Source: Actinoplanes aureus
Lineage (GTDB): Bacteria > Actinomycetota > Actinomycetes > Mycobacteriales > Micromonosporaceae
Assembly (NCBI RefSeq): GCF_015704865.1
Contig: NZ_JADQTO010000033.1
Span: forward strand, 1 to 64,000
DNA length: 64,000 nucleotides
Reading direction: 5' to 3'
Shown here: in pieces, positions 1 through 7,922 of the stretch
How the letters are laid out: each line of letters opens with the position of its first letter
Numbering within the stretch: the stretch's first letter is position 1
The notes under the pieces: generated by a model
What the model was told of the DNA's origin: nothing
The model's database searches: none
Seen by the model: the letters and a program-made list of their open reading frames with translations, nothing else
Program-made: the position numbers and the translations under genes

Positions 1-1
1 C

Positions 2-188
2 AAGATCGAACGCTTCCACCGCACCCTGGCCGACGGCTGGGCCTTCGCCAAGCACTACACCAGCGAAAAAACCCGCCGCGCTGCCCTACCCGGCTTCCTG
101 CACGACTACAACCACCACCGGCCCCACCGCGATCGGCAAGCTGGCACCCATCACCCGGTTGAACAACCTGGCTGGACATCACAGCTAG
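2..188 (+). pseudogene. Transposase C-terminal fragment (IS481/IS3-like DDE), frameshifted
   Basis: The window opens inside a transposase. The reading from base 2 gives a typical rve-superfamily C-terminus: KIERFHRTLADGW, containing the Glu of the DDE triad, followed by a DYNHHRPH motif. About 42 codons in, the frame breaks. The expected continuation (TAIGKLAPITRLNNLAGHHS, stop at 186-188) resumes in another frame, as if two bases were lost next to the HRPH codons near base 129. The 5' part lies outside the window, so whether the rest is intact cannot be judged. The family call rests on the C-terminal motif only. Confidence 0.7.
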
Positions 189-736
189 CGCGGCCGCCGC
201 ATGCCGGCGGTAGACGCCTCTGCGGCTACCAGCCTGTCGGCGGCCTCCAACGCGCCAGGCCCAACGGCCTCGGCGATCATCGGGCTCACCGGTTTCGGCC
301 GTGAAGTCGACAATTTGCAGCTCTGCAGATGAGTCGAGCGCGTGTTGATCTTGTTTTGGGGTAGTGCGTGGCGGGTGGCGGGGCGCTCAGGATGATCGTT
401 CGTGAGCCGATCCCTATGGACCTTGATGACCTTGCGCAGTCCCAAGACCGCCAGCACCCGCTGCAGGGTGAGGTACGCGGCTACACCTCCGAGGTCGGCG
501 TGCCGGTGCGCAACGCGGCGGCTGACGAGCCGGGGACCGGCAGGTACGCATGGACGCTGCCGGTCAACGGTCAGGACCAGCACATCCTGATGCCGGACAC
601 CGACCTGGCCGGCGGTGAAGGGCCTGAGCTCCGCAGCGCCCTGCCTAAAGATCAACGACTCCTGGTCATGGTGGAACGACGCCGCCAGCGCCGCGGGCCT
701 GTCCGCCCAGGGTGGGCTATCCGTTACACTGCCGCC
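189..736. other. Region without a recognisable gene between transposase remnant and recombinase
   Basis: About 550 bases between the transposase stop and the chosen recombinase start. Long open frames exist on both strands, as expected for GC-rich DNA, but none reads like a known family and none has a good ribosome binding site. The frame of the downstream recombinase is open back to 368, but those 123 codons do not resemble the N-terminus of any resolvase. The region may be degraded mobile DNA. Confidence 0.4.
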
Positions 737-1333
737 GTGACCGGGATCTTGGTCGGCTACGCCCGCTGTTCCACCGACAAGCAAGACCTCGAAGCGAATC
801 GGCAGATCCTGCTCAACCTCGGCGTGAGTGCCGGTCAACTCTTCCTCGACCGGGCGTACTCCGGCACCAACCGCGCCCGCCCCGGCCTGGACCAGGCCCT
901 CGCCGCAGTCCGCCCCGGCGACACCCTCGTAGTACCGAAGCTGGACCGGCTCGCCCGCTCCGTCCCGGACGCCCGGCAGATCGGCGACTCCCTCGCCGCG
1001 CGTCGCATCCGGCTTCAACTCGGCACGATGATCTACGACCCGACGGACTCGATGGGCAAGGTGTTCTTCAACATCCTGGCCACCTTCGCCGAGTTCGAGA
1101 TCGACCTGCTGCGCCTGCGCACCCGCGAAGGTATGGCGATCGCGAAGGCCAAAGGCAAACTCAAAGGCCGCGCGCCGAAGCTGTCACCGACCCAGCAGGC
1201 ACACCTGGTCAAGCTGCACGCCGCCGATGAGCACACCATCGTTGAACTGGCCGAGCTGTTCGGCGTGTCGCGCCCGACGGTGTACCGGGTACTCGAGCGC
1301 GCCGCGGCCACACGGTCGAGTACCGCCACGTGA
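737..1333 (+). CDS. Serine recombinase (resolvase/invertase family)
   Basis: A 198-residue small serine recombinase, the usual length for Tn3-type resolvases and DNA invertases. The catalytic domain starts at GYARCSTDKQDL, with the nucleophilic Ser at about residue 12. The conserved core includes DRAYSGTNRARPGL, a DTLVVPKLDRLARS segment with the active-site Arg residues, and the long E helix (FFNILATFAEFEIDLLRLRTREGM). The last 45 residues form a helix-turn-helix (ELAELFGVSRPTVYRVLE). GTG at 737 is chosen because homology begins there. Its stop overlaps the start of the STAS remnant. It could resolve a Tn3-like element, but no cognate transposase or res site was recognised nearby. Confidence 0.85.
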   Translation: MTGILVGYARCSTDKQDLEANRQILLNLGVSAGQLFLDRAYSGTNRARPGLDQALAAVRPGDTLVVPKLDRLARSVPDARQIGDSLAARRIRLQLGTMIYDPTDSMGKVFFNILATFAEFEIDLLRLRTREGMAIAKAKGKLKGRAPKLSPTQQAHLVKLHAADEHTIVELAELFGVSRPTVYRVLERAAATRSSTAT

Positions 1334-1663
1334 TGCTTCTAGACAGCACGGCGCAGCGCGAGAGCGACACGACCGTACGGCTGCGGGTCACCGGCGAGGT
1401 GGACATGAGCTGCGCAGAGCAGCTCGTGTCCGTAGCGTGGGAGGTCATCACGGCCGGGCAGGTCCACGCGATCCTGATCGACTTTGCCGCCGCCGGGTTC
1501 CTTGACGCCGCCCGGCATCACCGCGCTGCTGACCGCACGCCGCGCCGCCGGCGAACACGGGAGCAAACTGCGGGTGGCCGACTCCCACAGCACCGCGCGG
1601 CGCGTCCTGAGCCTCGTCCACGTACTCCCATTGCTGGAGGGCGCGCTTCCCGAAGCCGTGTGA
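1333..1663 (+). pseudogene. STAS-domain anti-sigma factor antagonist, frameshifted
   Basis: The first 57 codons encode a STAS N-terminus (VRLRVTGEVDMSCAEQL, then VHAILIDFAAAGFLDA). An extra C in the run near 1510 throws the frame. Removing it restores GITALLTARRAAGEHGSKL and a normal STAS ending (VLPLLEGALPEAV) with a stop at 1661-1663, for about 110 residues in all. STAS proteins of this type sequester RsbW-like kinases and are switched off by phosphorylation of a Ser in a D-S/A-S-G-I motif. In the repaired frame that Ser appears to be Ala. The loss, or one sequencing error, breaks a partner-switching component whose other parts lie at 7294 and 7923. Confidence 0.7.
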
Positions 1664-1759
1664 CTTCTCCTTCCCGCTCTGACAGGTCGACCGGCGACCC
1701 GGCCGCCACCCACCTTGCCGGGCCTGAAAGCCCCTTTCTCGGAAAGTGAGCACCACACC

Positions 1760-2569
1760 GTGTCGATCAGCACTGACAGCACCGCCGCCCGCACCGATCC
1801 GGCGCGACTGGCCGCGGTGCACCGCTACGAGATCCTCGACGCTCCCACCGACGGCCAGTTCGACACCATCGCCGCCGCCGCGGCCGCCGTGTGCGGCACC
1901 CCCATCGCCACCGTCAGCATCGTCGACGCTGACCGGGTGTGGTTCGCCGCCGCCAAAGGCCTGGACGGTGTGACCCAGGTCGGCACCGAGCCTGGGCTGT
2001 GCGCCTCGGCGTTCTGCGCCGACGACCCGTACGTGGTCACCGACGCCGCCCTCGACCCGCGCACCCTCGACCACCCGCTGGTTCGCGGCGAACTAGGTCT
2101 GCGGTTCTACGCTGCCGCCCCGATCGTCACCACGGACGGGCACCATTTGGGCACCGTCACCGCAATCGACGCCATGCCGCGGGAGCTGACCGAGGCACAA
2201 ACCACGGTGCTCGGCCATCTCGCCGACCAGGTCGCGCAGCATTTGGAGCTACGCCTGGCCGCCCTCACCGCGGTACGCGCCGAACGACAACTACGCGACG
2301 ACGCCGAGCAACGCGCCGCCGCCGCCGCCGAACTCGCCGACCGGATGCGCGCCGCCGCCGCCACGCACGCCGCCACACCACACCCCGAGCACTGCCAGCT
2401 CGGTGGCAGCAACGGGTGCACCGCACCGGCCGAACTGAAGATTGCCGACTCGTGGGGCGACTCCGCATGGGGCTGCACCGCCCACGTCGAGGAAGCAATC
2501 ATCAACGTGCGATCGGTGTTCATCGCCAACGAAGAACTCGGCGGGCTGAGCGCCTACCTGCACCGCTGA
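1760..2569 (+). CDS. GAF-domain sensor protein
   Basis: A 269-residue protein starting at GTG 1760, about 14 bases after a GGAAAG. Residues ~10-165 form a GAF domain of the type common in actinobacterial signalling proteins: RYEILDAPTDGQFD, a SIVDADRVWFAA core, a GLCASAF segment and a YAAAPIVTTDG turn. An Ala-rich coiled coil follows (~170-210, repeated AERQLRDDAEQRAAAAAEL-like heptads). A compact ~60-residue tail contains three Cys and ends in EELGGLSAYLHR. No catalytic output domain is present, so it probably senses a ligand or redox state and acts through a partner. The histidine kinase follows ~300 bases downstream on the same strand. Ligand unknown. Confidence 0.75.
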   Translation: MSISTDSTAARTDPARLAAVHRYEILDAPTDGQFDTIAAAAAAVCGTPIATVSIVDADRVWFAAAKGLDGVTQVGTEPGLCASAFCADDPYVVTDAALDPRTLDHPLVRGELGLRFYAAAPIVTTDGHHLGTVTAIDAMPRELTEAQTTVLGHLADQVAQHLELRLAALTAVRAERQLRDDAEQRAAAAAELADRMRAAAATHAATPHPEHCQLGGSNGCTAPAELKIADSWGDSAWGCTAHVEEAIINVRSVFIANEELGGLSAYLHR

Positions 2570-2867
2570 ACCGCCGCGGGCAGGGCCGCCGAAGCCGACC
2601 GTCGACCAACTCGCTCTGATCCACGCCACCCTCTTCCCCTGGAACAGCGATGGCAGCCCGGGCGCCATGGCTGAGGTTCCACGCCCGGCTCTACCAGCGG
2701 TTCATGGCGGCCCGTAGCACTACCAGGCGATTACGGGCCGCCGGCTATCGACGTATTCATTGAGCAACGCACACCGGGCGCCGGAGCTTAACCTGGGCAT
2801 GACAGCGCCGCCCGCGCCCCCAGGCCGACTGCCGCCGCCCGATCACGCCGTAGCCACTGGGGGAACG

Positions 2868-4481
2868 ATGCCAGCAGGATCCGTACCGCTGCGCAGCGCG
2901 GAGCCCGCACTGCTCGAGTCGCCGGCAGTGCTCGCCGCCGCGTTGGAGGCCTACTTCGCTTTCGACGCCACCGGGCGGGTGGTGGCATGGAACCCCGCGG
3001 CCGAGACCACATTCGGCTACAGCACGGCGCAGGCATGCGGCCGATCGATCGAAGAGTTGATCGTGCGGCCCGAGGCGCGGGTGGCGGGCCGCGCGGAAGT
3101 GGCCGCGTTGGCGTGCGGCGAGCCCGGGCAGACCCTGGACCGGCGGCGGCAGTGGATGGCCTGGCACGCCGACGGCCACGCGTTCCCCGTTGAGATGACC
3201 TTGACCGCCACCGACGAACCCGGCGGGCGGGTGTTCCACGCATTCGCCCACGACATTACGACCGCCCGGCGCGCTCGCCGCTTCACCGCGGTCGAGGCCG
3301 CCGTCGCCCGGGGCCTGGCCGAAGCGGACTCGAGCGCGACCGCCGCGGCCCGGGTGGTCGAGGCCCTGGGCGTGAAGATGGACTGGCCGGTGGCCGAGCT
3401 GTGGCTGGCCGACGACGACCGGCAGCTACTGACCTGCGCCGCCCGCCACGTGCAACCGGGCCGGCGGCTGCGTGACTTCGCGCTCGACCAGCTCGAACCC
3501 CGCGTCGGGCTACCCGGCCGGGTCTACGCCGAGGCTCGCTCGCTGTGGATCCCCGACCTGAGCGCCGACAGCGGATCGATACGCAGCCGCGCCGCCGCCC
3601 GGGCCGGACTGCGCGTCGCGGTCGGCGTCCCGTTGTGCACCGGCCGGCACATACTCGGAGCACTGTGCATCTACGGCGACCGCGCCGAAGACCCCGAGGA
3701 CACCCTGATGAGCCTGCTCAGCGGCCTGGCCGCGCAGGTCGGACAGTACGTGGAACGACGCCGCGCCGAAGAACTCACCATCGAACTGGCCCGCACCAAG
3801 GACGAATTCCTGGCCATGGTCACCCACGAACTGCGCAACCCACTGGCGGCGATCACCGGCACCGCCGCACTGTTTAACGACGACCTCGACGAACTGACCC
3901 GTGACGAGCAGCGCGAGTACCTGCAGATCATCACCCGCAACGCCGAACGGCTGTCGATCATGGCCGAGGACCTGCTCGACCTCGCCCGCCTGGAATCCGG
4001 GCACCTGGCCATCAACGCCACCGCCACCGACCTGTGCACCGTCATCGAGCAGGCCGTGCACGCCGCCACGCCGGCCGAGGACAAGCAACTCACCATCGCC
4101 CTGCACCTGCCCGAGCAGCTCGAGTTGTACGCCGATCCGCACCGGCTGCGCCAGGTCGCCGACAATCTCATCGGTAACGCGATCAAATACACGCCCGCCG
4201 GCGGCACCATCACCATCACCGCTTCCAGCGACGACGTCGAACAGAACATCAGGTGGACCGTCGCCGACACCGGCATCGGCATCCCCGCCGCGGAACGACC
4301 CCGGCTGTTCCGCCGCTTCTACCGCGCCTCCACAGCCCTGGACCTGCGCATCCCCGGCACCGGACTCGGGCTGGTCATCACCCGCGCCATCGTCGAACGC
4401 CACCACGGCACCATCACCCTGGCCGAGCACCACGGCCCGGGCACCACCTTCACCGTCGACCTGCCCGTCAAACCGCAGTGA
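2868..4481 (+). CDS. PAS-GAF hybrid sensor histidine kinase
   Basis: A soluble sensor kinase of 537 residues from ATG 2868, which has GGGGGA just upstream. The frame is open to TTG 2760 and an ATG at 2799 without a comparable site. Order: PAS (~20-125, AYFAFDATGRVVAWNPAAE), GAF (~130-300), HisKA with the phosphorylated His in MVTHELRNPLAAITG near residue 320, then HATPase_c (~425-535) with N box DNLIGNAIKYTP, G1 DTGIGIP and G2 GTGLGL. No transmembrane segment, so it monitors an internal signal. No response regulator is adjacent. It may work with the GAF protein upstream or with the RsbW/RsbU-like pair at 7-9 kb. Confidence 0.88.
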   Translation: MPAGSVPLRSAEPALLESPAVLAAALEAYFAFDATGRVVAWNPAAETTFGYSTAQACGRSIEELIVRPEARVAGRAEVAALACGEPGQTLDRRRQWMAWHADGHAFPVEMTLTATDEPGGRVFHAFAHDITTARRARRFTAVEAAVARGLAEADSSATAAARVVEALGVKMDWPVAELWLADDDRQLLTCAARHVQPGRRLRDFALDQLEPRVGLPGRVYAEARSLWIPDLSADSGSIRSRAAARAGLRVAVGVPLCTGRHILGALCIYGDRAEDPEDTLMSLLSGLAAQVGQYVERRRAEELTIELARTKDEFLAMVTHELRNPLAAITGTAALFNDDLDELTRDEQREYLQIITRNAERLSIMAEDLLDLARLESGHLAINATATDLCTVIEQAVHAATPAEDKQLTIALHLPEQLELYADPHRLRQVADNLIGNAIKYTPAGGTITITASSDDVEQNIRWTVADTGIGIPAAERPRLFRRFYRASTALDLRIPGTGLGLVITRAIVERHHGTITLAEHHGPGTTFTVDLPVKPQ

Positions 4482-4612
4482 TCCGACACGAAAGACGGGG
4501 CGAATAGGCGGACCGACGACGTCCCGCTTGGGACACGATCATGTCGTCATCGATGACACGATCCTGCCGCTCAACAAGCCGTTTGGCCGATCGCGCCAAG
4601 TCGACAAGAGTT

Positions 4613-4632
4613 AGTCGAACATAGGTTCGACT
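4613..4632. promoter_or_regulatory. SOS box (LexA operator), consensus
   Basis: A perfect 8+4+8 palindrome, AGTCGAACATAGGTTCGACT. Its core TCGAAC-N4-GTTCGA is the LexA-binding consensus of actinobacteria. It stands 130 bases after the histidine kinase stop. The nearest reading frame to the right is a 37-codon ORF at 4713 with an AGGAG. Confidence 0.75.
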
Positions 4633-4712
4633 GACTCACCAGCCCACACCGTCGGTGGGGTGACTCTGTGCGGACGAAGCTGCACGCTCGCCTGACCGGC
4701 AGGAGCTAGGTC

Positions 4713-4826
4713 ATGGGCGCCTTGATGCCCAGGAGGCGCACGTACCGCTGGCCGAACTTGCCGCATCGATCTGTCATCCCCGGACCAGGTGCTCTTGAGT
4801 CAGCGCAGGCAGGATCCGGCCACTGA
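4713..4826 (+). CDS. Possible 37-residue ORF downstream of the SOS box
   Basis: ATG 4713 is preceded by AGGAG at spacing 8 and gives a 37-residue basic peptide before TGA 4824. It has no recognisable family. It is listed only because it is the first frame with a ribosome binding site after a consensus LexA operator. A decayed SOS gene with its frames broken is equally possible. Confidence 0.18.
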   Translation: MGALMPRRRTYRWPNLPHRSVIPGPGALESAQAGSGH

Positions 4827-5306
4827 GATCATCCTTGCGCCCACATACCACCCGATGATCCGATGTCCCTATATCGGCAGGTCAGCGGCTATGGCTAGCC
4901 GCCCCTGCAGGGAGCAGGTTTGGGTTGCATCCGGCCGTCCACATCCACCTGCGTCTCGGTCACGTTAGCGCAGGTCATCCGCCGGGCGTGGCGCGGTTGG
5001 ATACTCGTTTCGGCCGCGCTATCGGGATACCAATCTGCTCCGTCGAGACTCGATCTCGGCAGCCGCGAGCACACGTGCCCCCGGCCGGCAGCCGACGTCG
5101 GCAACTCGTCTACATCATGGACCGGCGTTCTGATCACCGCTGAGCGCAGACCCGGGCCGCCTGTCACCGAGGTACCCCTAGCCTTGACCGGCGGAGCGGG
5201 TCATGGGCGGGACGGTGTGGACATGGCGGACCTCGCCGAGCCGTCTGCCCTCGCCATCAGCGAACGCAGACGCATGGCTACCGGCGACTCTGCCCCGCCT
5301 GAGCGG
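4827..5306. other. No gene recognised
   Basis: Nearly 500 bases in which the open frames have no start signal and no family resemblance. The long plus-strand frame from 4920 runs antisense through the small membrane protein gene and is treated as spurious. Confidence 0.4.
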
Positions 5307-5579
5307 CTACTTGAGCAGGGCGATAATGGCCGCCACCGCCGCGACTCCCGCCATGATGGTATTGGCCCACGAGAGCCGGTAGGCGTTGCGTGCGAGGTTC
5401 TCCGTCGCCTTCATCGCCCGGTTCCGCTCCCGGCGGTCGAGCTCGGAGAGGTAGTAGTTAACCCCCACCGCCGTGTGCTTTGGCAGCTCGTCGTGCTCCT
5501 TGACCAGATCGTCGTCGGGAGTATTCCGCAGCTGCTCGATGTTCTTGGACACGGGCTTAGGGTAGGACGACGGCACCAC
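5307..5579 (-). CDS. Small C-tail membrane protein, hypothetical
   Basis: A 90-residue protein whose N-terminal two thirds are hydrophilic and charged (NIEQLRNTPDDDLVKEHDEL, then YLSELDRRERNRAMKATENLARN). It ends in one hydrophobic helix (ANTIMAGVAAVAAIIALL) followed by a single Lys. This is a tail-anchored or C-terminal membrane-segment layout with the bulk in the cytoplasm. No family recognised. Unlike the surrounding frames it has normal amino-acid composition, which is why it is preferred over the antisense frame. Its neighbours are non-coding, so context gives no function. Confidence 0.6.
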   Translation of the reverse strand: MVPSSYPKPVSKNIEQLRNTPDDDLVKEHDELPKHTAVGVNYYLSELDRRERNRAMKATENLARNAYRLSWANTIMAGVAAVAAIIALLK

Positions 5580-6103
5580 TGGTCATCCAAACAAGTGAGC
5601 ACCTGGAGCCTCGGTTCCGCGGCCTACCGTGCGGTGTCGGCGTACAGGTTCCGACTCGTACGCCCACACGCGGCCGGCTCCGGGTGTGGGCTCGACGAGG
5701 GATGGCCGCCGGTGGCGTCGTCTGCGAGGTCTGCGGTGCGCCAGCGGGGCCCGGCCATCACACTCCACCGGGGGCATCACGCCCCAGCAGGAGAGCGTCG
5801 CCGTAGCGGACATGTCGTCGACATCAATTCCGCCGCCAGGCAGCCGTCGCGAATCCCGCTGACGTCGAGATGACGAGCCAGCCCTAAGTGGTCCCGACCT
5901 CCGCCGGGGCAGTCAGTCAGACCAGCACGATCAGCGCGTTGGGGCCACCACGCGCGTCGCGACGGTTAGATGGGCAGGACAGTCAGCCGTGATGGCCAGG
6001 CGTCCCCGTGGGAAGCAGTTTAGGAATCGGCTGCTGCGGCCGCGCTCGATCTCCACCGAACCAGTGTGCGGCCGCCCCAAAATCCGATGCCTCGTGGCCC
6101 ACA
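5580..6103. other. Intergenic stretch before the IS6 element
   Basis: About 520 bases with only antisense-type open frames. No RNA gene, promoter or protein family recognised. Confidence 0.35.
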
Positions 6104-6910
6104 GGGCTCCGTTGCGTTGAGCGAGGCAGACTTGGGCGGTGAAGTCGTCGATCCGCTCATCGCGTTGGCTGCCTCCGACTTCGGCGTTCGCCGGCTTCCG
6201 GTTTCCGGCCGAGGAGATCGTGGTGGCGGTGCGCTGGTACCTGCGTTACGGGCTCTCCTACCGTGACGTTGAGGAGCTGCTCGCCGAACGCGGCGTCGAG
6301 GTCGACCACGTCACGGTCTATCGCTGAGTGCAGCGTTTCACTCCGCTGCTGGCCGACGCCGCCCGGTTCCGCCGTCACCGTCCGGGAGACAGGTGGTTCG
6401 TCGACGACACGTACGTGAGGGTGAACGGGGTCTGGCGCTACGTGTACCGGGCGGTCGACCAGTACGGCCAGGTCATCGACGCTTTGGTGTCGGCCCGCCG
6501 CGACAGTGCTGCGGCTCGCCGGTTCTTCACCCGTGCTCTACGGATGCCGCGGGTCACGCCGGGAGAGGTGGTCACCGATGCCGCGCCGGTCTATCCCGGC
6601 GTGCTCGACGAGCTGGTTCCGTCGGCCTGGCACCATGTCGAGCGGTACGCGAACAATCCCATCGAGGCGGACCACGGGCAGCTCAAACGCCGGCTGCAAC
6701 CGATGCGCGGGCTGCAGACTGATCGCACAGCCCAAGTCATCATCGCCGGACATGCCTTCCTGCAAAACCTGCGCCGCGGCCACTACGAACTCGCTACCGA
6801 CGCCCCGCCGGCAACGCGGGTCGCCACGGCCTTCACCGAACTCGCCGCAGCCATCTAAAGGCACTCTTCACCGACCAACCCGCGCCCCGGATCGATGAAT
6901 GCAACAGCCC
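6104..6910 (+). mobile_element. IS6-family insertion sequence, about 807 bp, inactivated
   Basis: The left end GGGCTCCGTTGCGTT at 6104 and the right end AATGCAACAGCCC ending at 6910 are inverted matches with one gap. They resemble the GGCTCTGTTGCAAA-type ends of IS6 elements. They bracket a single DDE transposase frame, and the length is typical of the family. The 8 bases on each side (GGCCCACA and CCCGACTT) do not match, so no target duplication survives. Related ends occur at 39,123-39,327 and 54,249. Confidence 0.75.
6139..6858 (+). pseudogene. IS6-family DDE transposase with an internal stop
   Basis: The product reads as one IS6 transposase of about 239 residues interrupted by TGA at 6325-6327. 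The stop replaces the Trp codon of the conserved VTVYRWVQRF segment (a TGG to TGA change). The N-terminus contains FAGFRFPAEEIVVAVRWYLRY and SYRDVEELLAERG. After the stop come the catalytic motifs: WFVDDTYV, VTDAAPVYP and NNPIEADHGQLKRRL. Both halves are otherwise undamaged, so inactivation looks recent and is a single substitution. A start at the GTG just after the stop would lack the DNA-binding region. Confidence 0.85.
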
Positions 6911-7293
6911 CCCGACTTACCTGCCCGGTGCGTCACGGGTATCCGCACATGCCGAGGTGAGTGCGTTGGATCATGCCGATGAGGGCCCATTCGCTTATGT
7001 AACTGACGTAGCTGACGCACCCCCACTTGGATGGGTTCGCCGTTCTATGGGTCCCCTCAGTTTGTATTGGCTGTCCACCGGCCGGCGCCGATGACGCGAC
7101 GGCGGACACGATCCCCGGCGCCGACGGTTCGGCCGTCGGTGAGTACCTTTCGCATGCCTATGGCTGGACAATTGATCGTGGGCACGATAGGACAGCAGGT
7201 TCGGGCTCTCGGCCGAGGGTGCCGAACGGATGAGAGGTCGGCTTGCCAGGTTTTGCCTTAACCGCTTGGGTTACCACACTCAAGGTGTTCTTG
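6911..7293. other. Intergenic, no gene recognised
   Basis: About 380 bases between the IS6 right end and the anti-sigma factor gene. Two overlapping short frames from 7027/7031 have no family match or ribosome binding site. The promoter of the downstream gene must lie here, but no convincing -35/-10 pair was identified. Confidence 0.35.
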
Positions 7294-7755
7294 ATGCGAA
7301 CGAACGTGCCGATGAGTGGCGGCCGCCGGGATCATCCGCCCGATGTTGCCTGGTTGCAGCATTTCGACGGCGACGGTGTATCGCAGTTGCGCCGGACATT
7401 GCACTGCTGGGCCGAGCGGGCCGGGCTCGACGGGGACACGCTGGAGGACTTCCTTACCGCGGCCTACGAGCTGATTACCAACGCGGTGCGGCACGGCGGC
7501 GGCCACGGCACCGTACACGTGTGGACGCAGGCCGACGCGGTGGTGTGCGAAGTCCGCGACGAAGGTCCGGGTTTCTCGGTGCCGCCGCCGGCCACACTGC
7601 GTCCCCCTGCGGCGAACGTGCCCGGGGGTCGGGGTTTGTGGCTGGCTCAGCAACTTACCCACACGTTGACACTGCAAAGCAGTAAAGCAGGTGTGACTGC
7701 CTCTGTTACGGTGCTGCGTCAGGCTCAGGCGTCGGCAGGTCAGTTGCGGCGTTAG
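7294..7755 (+). CDS. RsbW-like anti-sigma regulatory ATP-binding protein
   Basis: A 153-residue member of the HATPase_c_2 family (RsbW/SpoIIAB type). ATG 7294 follows CAAGGTG at good spacing; the frame is open to TTG 7243. Visible motifs: VSQLRRTLHCWAERAGLDG (N-terminal dimer helix), N box AAYELITNAVRHGGG, G1 DEGPGF and G2 GGRGLWLAQQL. Such proteins bind a sigma factor and/or phosphorylate a STAS antagonist. The phosphatase at 7923-9158 lies next to it in convergent orientation, and a broken STAS gene lies at 1333. The cognate sigma factor is not in the window. In Streptomyces many paralogues of this family act outside classical sigma control, so the target is uncertain. Confidence 0.85.
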   Translation: MRTNVPMSGGRRDHPPDVAWLQHFDGDGVSQLRRTLHCWAERAGLDGDTLEDFLTAAYELITNAVRHGGGHGTVHVWTQADAVVCEVRDEGPGFSVPPPATLRPPAANVPGGRGLWLAQQLTHTLTLQSSKAGVTASVTVLRQAQASAGQLRR

Positions 7756-7922
7756 CGTAAGCGCGCCTTTGGCGGGAGTACGTTCGCGCGTCTGCACGGT
7801 CATGGTGAAACGGTTGGCGCATCCGGCGCATCGTTTCGTCGCTGCGGTCCATGCTGAGCCCGTTGTTCGAGGGCGCAGAACGGCGTGGTGACGTATTTCG
7901 CCTGTTTGCTTCAGCGGCTTTG

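Noticed and set aside
368..736. N-terminal extension of the small serine recombinase
   Set aside because: Family homology begins at GTG 737 and the 123 extra codons have no resolvase features.
1500..1515. Programmed frameshift in the STAS gene
   Set aside because: No slippery heptamer or downstream structure typical for the frameshift; STAS genes are not known to use one and many nearby genes carry similar indels.
4920..5873. Plus-strand frame of 317 codons
   Set aside because: It runs antisense through the more protein-like membrane protein gene (5307-5579), has no ribosome binding site and shows the His/Arg/Pro-rich composition of a shadow frame.
6321..6330. In-frame TGA in the IS6 transposase as a selenocysteine or recoded Trp codon
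   Set aside because: The family has Trp here, no recoding element is visible, and neighbouring IS copies are also decayed; a nonsense mutation is simpler.
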